Shown here piece by piece: positions 36,701 to 41,500 of a DNA stretch of 64,000 bases. Both the position numbers and the translations under genes were made by a program. The stretch's first letter is position 1. Each line of letters begins with the position of its first letter. The notes under the pieces are model-generated. The model was not told the DNA's origin, made no database searches, and saw only the letters and a list, made by a program, of their open reading frames with translations. Origin of the DNA: Pisaster brevispinus (taxonomy: Eukaryota > Echinodermata > Asteroidea > Forcipulatida > Asteriidae); NCBI GenBank assembly GCA_023634235.1, contig JAMKCF010000022.1, positions 8,176,541 through 8,240,540 on the forward strand, given 5' to 3'.

Positions 36701-38055
36701 TTCTATAGATAGAACACTGAAATTTGATGAATGTTTGGATATTTCTTCTGTACTTAGTGATCATGGTGATAGACTGTGCAAGTCTCGCGCATACATGTAT
36801 TCAAACATAGGGACCCATTAAAGTGCGGGAGTTTGTTTCCTTCACGCATTGAAGCAATATAAGTGGGACCAAAGTGGTCCCAAAGATGTTCGAATAGGCG
36901 CGATACTTGCATGGTCTTTTGCATAGACATCACTGGACCTCAAACGTTTGAGATACATGACAAACTGGTGTTATATTGTGTGTACCTCACAAAGTACCAT
37001 TTTATGTGCCATGTAGTTCTGTCTCAACGCATCATCATTTGGCAACAAATTGGTTTATGATCGTGTGTTGTTGTTGTCCTCATTGCCAAACCATGGCCGG
37101 GCATTAGTCACTAACCAACTATTTTGTTTGACCTTTCAAGGAAGTACACTACAAAACCCTTTTGGTTGCAGATGCATCATGCAGCTACCTTGATGATCTT
37201 TTTGCGGGTAAAGTTTGTTTTGGTGGTTTATTTGGACATGATTTAAGTCAACATGTACGTTGTTTACCTATGAACAATCATCAGATGAAATTTAAGAAGA
37301 ACATAACAAACGAAAATGTAACACAATGGGAATCCAACTCCCAAAACCACTGCGATCAAGAATGTTTAGCGTATGGCTGATGCCCACAAAAATAAAAATA
37401 GTACTAAAAATTAGTTCTCAACTACAAGAGCAAGAAGAGGTCCTAAGGGCTAAATAAGATTGTGTAGACAGTCCTAAGCTAAGCCTTAATTTAAGAATAA
37501 ACAATGGTTCAATTTGTTTTTTTGTTTTTTTATTTAATGGGGCACAATGGCAAAGACAGGCAACGCAGCCTCTCTAAAAGTTCAGGTATGACACTGACAG
37601 GTAACTACCCGATCCTTGAATAATGATCTGAATAATTCAATTAATTCATACATTAAAAATAATAAATAAACAAAAAATTAGGAAAACCATTTATACTTTT
37701 GAAAAGTTGATCATCGCTTCAAATTGTTGAACTTGAAGAGTGAAATCAAAAATAACAAAAATGAACAAAACGCTTTGATCCAACGTTATGTTTACTTTTT
37801 CCAATGAAATATTAATATAATAATATATCATTGAAAAGTAATCAACAGTCATCTTTGATCTTACTCATACAGATTCAGCTCACATAATGAATGATTTGTG
37901 AACAGTACCGGCCCGTTGTTTGTGAATCATCAATACTTTATCAATTGTCAGATTATGGAGGCAAGGAAATTTAACCAACCTAAGTAAATGTCACCAAACG
38001 AGCCACTTCCAATCTTACGACCCAGTCGGTACTTGTTACCAACTCGGAGCTCCAT
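591..38055 (-). CDS. CSNK1D: casein kinase I delta/epsilon (doubletime-type), coding exons 1-6; 3' end outside window
   Basis: This gene encodes a CK1 serine/threonine kinase of the delta/epsilon class. Known family roles are phosphorylation of PER clock proteins, Wnt signalling and ribosome maturation. Six minus-strand exons join with matching phases into 295 residues from the start [12 protein letters not shown]. They carry the glycine loop GSGSFG (residues 17-22), VAIKLE with the catalytic lysine, [13 protein letters not shown], the catalytic loop [16 protein letters not shown], and the CK1 segment [20 protein letters not shown]. The last exon ends after FDWNLLKI at a GTGAGT donor, where vertebrate delta/epsilon continue into a regulatory tail, so at least one coding exon lies left of position 1. 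The ATG sits 2 bases after a splice acceptor (AG at 38058-38059, behind a pyrimidine tract), so an untranslated first exon is expected; a good donor lies just left of 38236. The sequence does not separate a pre-duplication delta/epsilon ancestor from either vertebrate copy. Confidence 0.96.
812..925 (+). mobile_element. partial MITE-B copy
   Basis: It starts near 'CCCAGTTTCATGGCTTTGC' and contains the family core 'GCGCCGAATTTCTGCGCTTG' and 'TGTAAGCGAAGAATGCC'. The same core is seen at 16617-16880, 23158-23408, 34238-34478 and 60800-60930. The right half is missing. Confidence 0.6.
1255..1740 (+). mobile_element. degenerate element sharing cargo with two DNA transposons
   Basis: From about 1360 it reads 'TAGAGGGCGATGCGGGGCAA', followed by an 'AAATCACAACTCCATGAAAA' stretch and 'GATCGTTAAAAAA'. 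The same order of words occurs at 12310-12530, inside the hAT-like element, and in part, reversed, at 40385-40500. No terminal repeats could be set here. A short piece at 1100-1230 resembles the palindromic family at 11309-11622. It sits in the 1.0-kb CK1 intron 5. Confidence 0.45.
1775..1945 (-). CDS. CSNK1D: CK1 delta/epsilon coding exon 5
   Basis: The acceptor is AACAG and the donor CCAT/GTGAGT. It encodes [20 protein letters not shown], then [33 protein letters not shown] and ANFP. Both phases are 1 and match exons 4 and 6. The sequence RRDDLE followed by [11 protein letters not shown] is the CK1 delta/epsilon C-lobe. Confidence 0.95.
3040..3185 (+). repeat. interspersed repeat G, copy
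   Basis: It shows the family words 'CAATTGCCTCTATTGCCCC', 'TTGATGCCCCTTAAA', 'CAACAGAAATTT', 'AAGAACGAAGCATCAGGCC'. Other copies are near 10230-10385, 15065-15205, 17420-17585, 21795-21950 and 26700-26880, with a reversed one near 33140-33310. The family is about 150 bp with no ORF. Confidence 0.6.
3304..4156 (-). mobile_element. PIF/Harbinger-like DNA transposon, 853 bp, non-autonomous
   Basis: It has perfect 16-bp terminal inverted repeats, AGCCCTTTTCACACGA, at 3304-3319 and in reverse at 4141-4156, and is flanked on both sides by TAA (3301-3303 and 4157-4159). A three-base TWA duplication is the hallmark of PIF/Harbinger elements. Inside are many copies of 'TTGCGAAATTTT'-like words and one ORF (3622-3879, minus) that reads as a Myb/SANT-like DNA-binding protein, the second protein normally carried by Harbinger elements. 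No transposase is present. The matching ends and intact duplication suggest a recent insertion. Confidence 0.85.
3622..3879 (-). CDS. Myb/SANT-like (trihelix-type) DNA-binding protein ORF inside the Harbinger-like element, truncated
   Basis: This is an 85-residue ORF. After a basic, Ser/Thr-rich start, it carries [19 protein letters not shown], then [10 protein letters not shown] and NGRNGDQC. The spacing of W-x(2)-EE-T and W-x-x-IA followed by a Q-C pair matches the Myb/SANT-like fold used by Harbinger-encoded binding proteins to reach transposon ends. The domain stops right after Q-C, where a further helix is expected, so the ORF is either truncated or meant to be spliced. It lies wholly between the terminal repeats. 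A captured host first exon is the alternative. Confidence 0.55.
   Translation of the reverse strand: MAADTHEDVGESTKKRPATTSTKDKSKKVKKSWYYEETIALINIMEKETTQSKMDGLTQNGHVWREIADEVANGRNGDQCPVTVC
4535..4665 (-). repeat. interspersed repeat H, reverse copy
   Basis: It contains the family words 'TTGAGAGGGCCAGGCATTTT', 'CTTAAAGTCTATGGGGAAC', 'CAACAGAGGCCATGGCC' in reverse. Other copies are near 9200-9365, 20970-21090, 27030-27190, 33680-33845, 41450-41575 and 54970-55145. There is no ORF and no tRNA promoter. Confidence 0.6.
4737..6468 (+). repeat. cluster of eight copies of a 15-mer, GGTTACTCACG[T/C]TAC
   Basis: Copies start at 4737, 4915, 5101, 5116, 6250, 6271, 6288 and 6454. All are in the same orientation and differ only at the T/C position. 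Those at 5101 and 5116 are a perfect tandem, and the three from 6250 are spaced 17-21 bp apart. The sequence between copies is not repeated, so this is neither a simple tandem array nor copies of one MITE. On the minus strand the word can read (C/R)-(N/S)-V-S-N. Three of the copies checked sit between close stop codons, while the 4737 and 4915 copies lie in short open stretches in different frames. No function was recognised. Confidence 0.85.
5459..5704 (-). CDS. possible small ORF or first exon with [10 protein letters not shown] start
   Basis: This 81-residue ORF starts [18 protein letters not shown]. Such an 'AEKQR' opening followed by basic residues recurs, to my knowledge, at the start of poorly described repeat-encoded proteins of marine invertebrates. 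After about residue 21 the sequence stops looking protein-like, so if it is real the rest is spliced or broken. It lies within the 15-mer cluster, on the strand where that word could be read as protein, and within a CK1 intron on the same strand. It is probably a mobile-element remnant. A spurious ORF cannot be excluded. Confidence 0.3.
   Translation of the reverse strand: MPLSNAEKQRHFKAKLKETDNNPPCGICCEQFIGFPFFSGSCREGLEWSTKFHQSHPDNEQFQNSLENTSFFSSKFRGDWD
7590..7940. mobile_element. foldback pair of tRNA-derived SINEs, family 2
   Basis: A tRNA-like head on the minus strand (about 7617-7690, 'TATCTCAGTTGGTAGAGTGC' in reverse) faces one on the plus strand (7829-7900, 'ATAGCTCAGTTGGTAGAGCG'). Both continue outward into 'CAATTT/GTCTTTGTTCAAAACCC', so the outer arms are inverted repeats. 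Between them lies the family body 'TTGGGTGTGATCCCTGGCTA' and 'AAGATATTGACAAAA'. The anticodon-loop region 'CATTAATCCG' suggests an Asn-type tRNA ancestor. Similar paired heads occur at 51480-51840. Confidence 0.65.
8560..8700 (-). mobile_element. tRNA-derived SINE, family 2, reverse copy
   Basis: The reverse complement shows 'TAGCTCTGTTGGTAGAGCG' and 'AGGTTCAAGTCCCGCTCTAG' and then the family tail. Degenerate cloverleaf; not a functional tRNA. Confidence 0.6.
9200..9365 (+). repeat. interspersed repeat H, forward copy
   Basis: It shows 'GGCCACGGCCTCTGTTGCCC', 'TGGTCTTGGCCTTG', 'CAATGGAAGTGCCCTTTGCA', 'CTCAAGAATGAAATTCC' in the family order. No coding content. Confidence 0.6.
9935..10190 (-). 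mobile_element. tRNA-derived SINE, family 4, reverse copy
   Basis: The reverse complement begins 'GTTATGGCCGAGCGTTCAAG', contains 'GGTGTTTCTGATCAGCAGAG' and 'GTGGGTTCGAGTCCCGG' (B box), then 'ACACTTGTGTCCATAAGCAA'. The length of the head with its variable arm resembles a Leu or Ser tRNA ancestor. Relatives lie at 43150-43860, 52895-53320 and 58890-59420. Confidence 0.65.
10480..10645 (+). mobile_element. MITE with GGATTAATCC/GGATTAATCTTA modules
   Basis: This is a near-palindromic unit of about 165 bp. It starts 'GTCGATTTCACCAAACTC', ends 'CGTTTCGTGAAATCGGC', and holds several 'TTAGGATTAATC' words. A reversed copy of the same length lies at 25012-25190. It ends about 40 bp from the donor side of CK1 exon 4. 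The repeated TAATCC cores equal the binding core of Otx/bicoid-class homeodomains; whether any protein binds here is unknown. Confidence 0.7.
10683..10911 (-). CDS. CSNK1D: CK1 delta/epsilon coding exon 4 (catalytic loop)
   Basis: The acceptor is TTTACAG and the donor ATAG/GTGAGT. It encodes [45 protein letters not shown] and [13 protein letters not shown]. It thus holds the catalytic HRD, the metal-binding DFG and the CK1 activation segment. Phase 0 in, 1 out. Human CK1 delta has HRDVKPDN; the isoleucine here is conservative. Confidence 0.97.
11309..11622. mobile_element. palindromic retroelement-like unit with 12-bp target duplication
   Basis: Flanking CAAGTAATATGA at 11297-11308 and 11623-11634 marks the insertion. 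Inside, arms 11345-11480 and 11485-11620 are nearly perfect inverted repeats around a 4-base centre; both strands therefore encode the same spurious [16 protein letters not shown]. Each arm holds 'GAAGACGAGCAG', 'CTGTTCGAAACGTCGAGACC' and '(TATAAA)' runs. A 'GAAAC-GTC' block after a short hairpin recalls hammerhead-type motifs described in Penelope-like elements, but the match is incomplete. A second copy with its own duplication lies at 60110-60387. Confidence 0.7.
11643..12930. mobile_element. hAT-like non-autonomous DNA transposon, 1288 bp
   Basis: CTTTGGAT at 11635-11642 and 12931-12938 forms an 8-bp target duplication, the size typical of hAT elements. The ends are inverted: TAAGCC-(7 extra bases)-TGTGAC at the left, GTCACAGGCTTA at the right. 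Subterminal words 'AACGGTTAACCGTTTAACCG' and 'AAACGTTTAAACG' are clustered at both ends. There is no transposase. The interior (about 12120-12530) is shared with the elements at 1360-1560 and 40113-41015. Confidence 0.75.
14788..14936 (-). CDS. CSNK1D: CK1 delta/epsilon coding exon 3
   Basis: The acceptor is TTTTTAG and the donor TTA/GTAAGT. It encodes [34 protein letters not shown] and [16 protein letters not shown]. This is the hinge and the start of the C-lobe; the [10 protein letters not shown] block is diagnostic of CK1. Phase 1 in, 0 out. Confidence 0.97.
15065..15205 (+). repeat. interspersed repeat G, copy
   Basis: It shows the family words 'GGAAGCAATTGCCTCCATTG', 'CATTGCCTCGGTGCCCCTTG', 'CAAAAACAAAGCATCCAGCC'. 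No ORF. Confidence 0.6.
16458..16491 (+). repeat. (AAAC)n microsatellite
   Basis: About eight AAAC/CAAA units directly left of a MITE-B copy. Confidence 0.95.
16617..16880 (+). mobile_element. MITE-B, full-length copy
   Basis: The outer ends are inverted: 'CTGGGCCCAATTTCATGGC' at the left and 'GTAAGCAGAGCCATG...TTGGGCCC' at the right. The core is 'AAGCGCCGAATTTCTGCGC'. It is about 260 bp and has no ORF. Near-identical units occur at 23158-23408 and 34238-34478, so this is an abundant MITE in this genome. Confidence 0.7.
17237..17585 (+). mobile_element. MITE-A copy followed by repeat G copy
   Basis: 17237-17417 carries the MITE-A order: 'AGTAGCTAAGCAC', 'AGATTACCAGCC', 'GACTGGTATCCTGCTCATTT', 'AAATTTGGCCCT'. 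17420-17585 carries repeat G ('CAGAGGCAATTGCCCC', 'AACGAAGCATCATGCC'). They abut directly. Confidence 0.6.
18610..18631 (+). repeat. (CA)n microsatellite
   Basis: A run of CA dinucleotides. It is flanked by a local 'CGGGGACCT' word repeated at about 18652, 18735, 18755 and, reversed, 18783. Confidence 0.95.
19870..19995 (-). mobile_element. tRNA-derived SINE, family 2, reverse copy
   Basis: The reverse complement shows 'TAGCTCAGTTGTTAGAGAGC', 'AATCCGGAGGTCGCAGGTTC', then 'TCTTTGTTCAACCCC'. The A and B boxes are recognisable and the cloverleaf is imperfect. Confidence 0.6.
20575..20980. repeat. TACATGTACGTACA-type minisatellite
   Basis: Units of about 18-26 bp containing 'AACATGATACATGTACGTAC' are repeated many times, with exact 25-bp spacing ('...ATTTTAACATGA...') in the stretch 20830-20920. 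Because the core is self-complementary the array is rich in short hairpins. It ends in a (TTTTTCA)n run at about 20956-20980 and a repeat H copy (20970-21090). The 130-codon minus ORF across it is a by-product of the repeat. Confidence 0.85.
21795..22190 (+). mobile_element. repeat G copy, then tRNA-derived SINE family 2
   Basis: 21795-21950 carries 'CAATTGCCGTGGTGCCC' and 'AAGAGCGAAGTTCAAGGCCT'. From about 21975 the SINE body 'AAAAAGTCGCACC' and 'TTGGGTGTGATCCCTGGC' leads into a tRNA-like head at 22081-22157 ('TAGATAGCTCAGTTGGTAGA', 'GCGGGTTCGAGTC'). The loop 'ATGTTAATCC' suggests an Asn-type ancestor. Confidence 0.6.
23158..24200. mobile_element. MITE-B (23158-23408) and two MITE-A copies (about 23820-23995 and 23995-24200)
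   Basis: The first unit has 'GACTCTGCTTAACGTAAGC' and a core reversed relative to 16617. The next two have 'CCCAATTTCATAGACCTGC', 'TGGCTGGTAACCTTATTCTG' and 'TGTGCTTA' in the MITE-A order. No coding sequence. Confidence 0.6.
25012..25190 (-). mobile_element. second copy of the GGATTAATCC MITE
   Basis: It is the reverse complement of 10480-10645 with few differences: 'CCAATTTCACGAAACGTTAG', 'CTCGAGTTAGGACGAG', 'GGTGAAATCGACGGC'. Two full copies of matching length define the element ends. Confidence 0.7.
25230..25535. mobile_element. partial MITE-A, then reverse SINE family 3
   Basis: 25230-25360 carries the MITE-A words 'GGTTACCGGCCAAAATACCA' and 'GACTGGTATTCTGC'. 25370-25535 carries, in reverse, 'TGGTCTAGTGGTAAGACATC' and 'GTGGGTTCGAATCCCACCCG' (B box). 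Confidence 0.6.
26700..27190 (+). repeat. repeat G copy (26700-26880) and repeat H copy (27030-27190)
   Basis: The first has 'GGAGGCAACGAAGGCAATTG' and 'CATTGCCTTGGTGCCCC'. The second has 'GGCCATGGCCTCCATTGCCC', 'TGGTCTTGGCCTTGG', 'CAAAATGAAAATGGCCTTGC'. The two families share the phrase 'GTTGCCCCTGGTC', so they may have a common origin. Confidence 0.6.
27596..27725 (+). repeat. 46-bp tandem repeat, three units
   Basis: CTTCAGCTGCA(C/T)AGTTTCTA starts at 27596, 27641 and 27687. Each is followed by 'TGTGTGCTTTTAATTTCA'-like sequence. Units 2 and 3 are nearly identical. Confidence 0.85.
29860..30060 (+). repeat. interspersed repeat L, full copy
   Basis: It runs from 'AGAGCTGCCAACATTTGC' to 'AGAGTTGGCAGCTCTG', giving short inverted ends. 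The interior is 'TTTTGTGCAACAATCAGGG' and 'TTTCCATAATCAGGGAGAT'. Partial copies are at 1-110 and 36330-36510. Confidence 0.65.
31265..31445 (+). mobile_element. MITE-A copy
   Basis: It has 'GAGCAGGATACCAGTCACAA', 'TGGTTGGTAACCTGAATCTG', 'GTGCTTAGCTACTGTTTGTG', the family interior read in the reverse sense. Confidence 0.6.
33680..33845 (+). repeat. repeat H copy abutting CK1 exon 2
   Basis: It shows 'GGAATTACACAGAGTCCATG', 'CTGGTCTTGGCCTTGGTGCC', 'CAAAGACGAAATTCCAGGCC'. A reversed repeat G copy lies near 33140-33310. Confidence 0.6.
33869..33979 (-). CDS. CSNK1D: CK1 delta/epsilon coding exon 2
   Basis: The acceptor is ATTACAG and the donor GGTG/GTAAGT. It encodes [14 protein letters not shown] and [20 protein letters not shown], with the catalytic lysine in VAIKLE. 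Phase 1 in and out. A repeat H copy ends about 30 bp beyond the donor. Confidence 0.96.
33980..37979. other. CK1 intron 1 (4.0 kb)
   Basis: It contains a full MITE-B copy (34238-34478, ends 'CCCAATTTCATGGCTCTGC' and 'CAGAGCCATGAAATTGGGCC'), a 'GAAAGACTCTGCTAGGGTTG' fragment at about 35272 that recurs at 53499, a repeat L fragment (36330-36510) and a partial copy of the AGACTGTGCAAGTC MITE (about 36770-36960). The remainder is AT-rich with nothing recognised. Confidence 0.6.
37980..38055 (-). CDS. CSNK1D: CK1 delta/epsilon coding exon 1
   Basis: It encodes [20 protein letters not shown] and GDIYLG, the N-terminal strand and glycine loop, and ends TTAG/GTTGGT. The start is chosen because MELRVGN is the conserved CK1 delta/epsilon start. 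Two bases upstream is an acceptor (TTATCTCTGTAG), so the 5' leader is probably spliced. Confidence 0.96.
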
Positions 38056-38515
38056 CCCTACAGAGATAAAGATGAAAAAATTGTACAAAAATGGGGTGTC
38101 AATGTCAATGATTCATCGAGGGTGTTCACACGAAACAGCTGTAAATTAATAAACAACAGAGTTTTCATACGACATCAAAGCTGTCCAAATATGTTTTCTC
38201 TCAAAAAAACGCATACATTCAAAGGGAATTCTTACCGGCTCTCCTGCCTCAAATCTCACCAAAACACCCTAGACGATAAACACTGTCATCTAGCTATCCC
38301 TAGTTGGGAGAAAATAAACTATTTGTAATTTCATAAAGTGGGGATGAATCGGATTTCAGGAGCAGTTCTTCACCTCCTCAAATATTGCGACGCCATATTT
38401 ATTTACGTTGTCTTTCGTTGCTGACAAATGTGCGCAGTCTCAGTGTTGGGGAGTCTTCCACTGTGTTTTGATTGGATGGATTCCATAGCAGACGATGTCT
38501 ACGGAATAATCCAAG
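38056..38515. promoter_or_regulatory. divergent promoter region between CSNK1D and MRPS7
   Basis: The two ATGs are 460 bp apart, head to head. On the minus strand a splice donor (GAGCCG/GTAAGA, cut just left of 38236) could end a non-coding CK1 exon, which would put the CK1 start site between about 38240 and 38480. A CCAAT motif (ATTGG at about 38472) and CpG-containing sequence (38385-38450) lie close to the MRPS7 start. I see no TATA box for either gene. A shared housekeeping promoter is the simplest reading. Confidence 0.55.
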
Positions 38516-38595
38516 ATGGCGCTGCCCATGAGTGTTTTTCGGGCCGTGTTAAAATTGAGCATTTCTGAGGCTAATTACGGCATTTGGATACCAGG
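38516..38595 (+). CDS. MRPS7: MRPS7 exon 1
   Basis: It encodes 26 residues ([15 protein letters not shown]...WIP) plus two bases, ending CCAGG/GTAAG. It is rich in hydrophobic and basic residues without acids at the start, as in a matrix-targeting peptide. It follows CCAAG at the start context. Confidence 0.9.
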
Positions 38596-41500
38596 GTAAG
38601 ACTGTTTTATTAAAATGATGATTTGGACGGGGTAATGTTTCTTTTATGCAACTTTGAATAGTTTTGTACGCATTTTAAAAAGTGTAAATTGGATAGACTG
38701 ATAGGAAAAACGTTTTAGTCTAGTTTCCGGACAAGCTGTATTCTGTGTCATAAATTGTCAGGTCATGATAATAAATGACTGTGTGACAAAGAAAGCAAAT
38801 TTCTGTCCTTGCTCTATGGTATTGCATTGTATTTATCAATATTATAGTTCTATTGGCCTTGGTGGTAGGATTTTATTTTTCTAGACCATACATATACATC
38901 AACTGTTTGTGTGTGGTTAGGTAACACTTGTATTGTATGTCTGTATGTTGTAGTACTGGGTAAAGTTAGGCTGGGCTAGCCATGCTAGCCTGCAGCCTGC
39001 CCCCTAGCCTTGTCCAAGGCTCTTTACGCAAGTATTTTATTTTTAGTAGGCCAGGGTTGGGTTAGTTAGTTGTGTGTCTCTGTTTATTTTGCTAAACACG
39101 ACTAAGTTTAACATTAATTTATTAATATTAGTAATTTTACACAACTTTTAATTAGATAAAGGGGCTGTGTCGTCATGATCAATTCAAAGCAAAGCAGGTC
39201 TCTGGGGATGGGCTGTGTACATATTGAACTCTCTCCCAGTTATACCATAAACCATACTTTGTCAGGTTTCCTCAACAACTTATACAACAATTATGTGAAC
39301 AACTGCTACAATCTAATGGGGACAAGACTGATGTACTCATCACGCTCATTTATACATATTTGCGCAGATGGGCGTGAGATGCTCACCGCATTAATGTAAA
39401 TTATTTCACAAAACCTTGATTGCGCTCGGCGCGCTGAGAAAATCCGCTACCGTAGTATGCAAACAAAAATGCAAACTCGCAACTCTAAAATCAATTGATT
39501 TTCCCCCAAATCGTGTGAAGTTTCATGATCGAGAACAACCCGGATAAGAAATTACAGCTGGCAAAGAAATAGGATTGCAATGGTGCAGGGGCCAAGGATC
39601 TGAAGTAGATTAGCCCTATCTATGGGGCTAGGTGAGATGGGGTTTATAATCCGAGATCGAATCTTCGTCACGTCTGATCCTTTGTTTTGCTATGTACAAA
39701 ATGTATTTACTGCTGAGAAGCGAGACACTTCAAAGTATAGGACGCTTGGGGCACTTCACAGCGACACTTTGCAGCAGTGTTTCTAAAATAATTGCTCCCC
39801 GCCCGTTTGTCCAAATGAGGCAAAGTTGTATCACAGTGGACAAGGTTGATTTCTGGATGGAGTTGTTGTTGTTTAGAAAGGGTGTAGATTATTCAGAGTG
39901 TGGGGTTCACAAGTTTCCGTGTATGTTTTGTGTTTATTGTGAAAAATTTTGCAAATGACAAGGATCTAGTGCGAATTAAAGGCCTCTGTGAAATTTCCAT
40001 TTCACTGGGATTTGCCTCATGAAATGAAATAGTCCAGGTTTCAACTCGTGAATATATTCTTCGACAATGCACTTGTATGCATCCAATATTTGTGTATTGT
40101 TGATTTTGTGTACCGTAATTTTCGGATTATAAACCGCCCGGCGTATTAACCGCAATGCTCCAAAATATGGAAAAAAATATTTAGTGTCAGCGTATAAACC
40201 GCGCGGCGTATAAACCGCGGCCAAAATGTTACAAAAAACTAACCTCAAAACACGGAAGTGAAGTTCGCAAAACTGCGTTTTGGGTAATTTTTTATCTCAT
40301 ACTATCAGTCCTGAATTATACTTTTTCCATCAACACACGTTTTCAAGAATTCGTGATTTGATGATCGGTTGTGTTGACCATGTTTTAAACTTCGTTGGCA
40401 ACAAAATCTTCGTGAATCAACGATCGGTCGACAACGCACACCGAGAAATAGTTGAACTTTGCCCTGCATCGCATCGCCCTCTGTTGACAAAATCTGTTCA
40501 CGTTTGATTAGACTTAAACTGGGCCCCGAGCCTCGAAGTGTAGCGTCAGATGTTCAGGCTATGTGTTGTACAATGTGCAGCAGGCGCTATCTACTCGAGC
40601 CGTCAGAAGTCTAGCCAAGATCTTATGAATGGAACTATCAACGGCCAATCATCAACGGCCAATCACAGCATGTGTATGTGTACACACACAGAGGGGCCGT
40701 GCGTGTTTGCGGTCCTCTTTGTGGCGATGTGCAGTGACAGGCGGGCGGCACATCAGTCAGTCATTGTAGTTGCCACAGTGCGAGTTGCGTTGTAATTTTG
40801 TCATCACACAGGCATGTTTTGCAGGATTTTATTTCGTTTAAGAACATTGTTTTTATTTAGAATATTTTACAAACGATCTTTCTTTTAAAAAATGCTGTTT
40901 TTTCTCTTCAATATTTATACGTCGGCGTATAAGCCGCCCGACGCATAAACCGCAAGAGTACAAAAAAATGTCAAAATCAACGTATAAACCGCGGTTTATA
41001 ATCCGAAAATTACGGTACACTTTTTACATTACATACAGGGTCGTCCAGGTACGACACAGTCGGTACCCTGCCACCTACACAAGGCCTGTTGTTAACAAGG
41101 AGGCTTACGAAGATGATAAGTTACCGTTTGATATCAGCAAGCCGGTGAAAGCAGCCAGATGTGAAGGTTCATCCTCGACAATCCTGCATGACCCGCTGGT
41201 CAAGTGAGTAGTTCAGCATAAATGAACTCTTAAACCCAGCCTTGCTACCATGGGCAGCACGCCGTATCGATACCTCTCGTCACTTGCTCCTGGTAGAGAT
41301 GTACTGAGAAACAATGCTGATTGGCTCCCAAGGGTGACTACTTTGTGTGCACGCTTGTTAAAAACTTTCGAGCGCTTACATTGCGCTTGTAGGTCACTTA
41401 GTACGCGCGTGTGAAAATGTGCATGTGAAAATGCAAGTGAAAATTCAGCATCAGGCCTGGAACATACTGACATAGCCTGGATTGTTCCCATAGACTTAAA

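Noticed and set aside
40550..40795. 81-codon plus-strand ORF
   Set aside because: It lies inside the TA-flanked transposon cargo, without similarity to a transposase or other domain.
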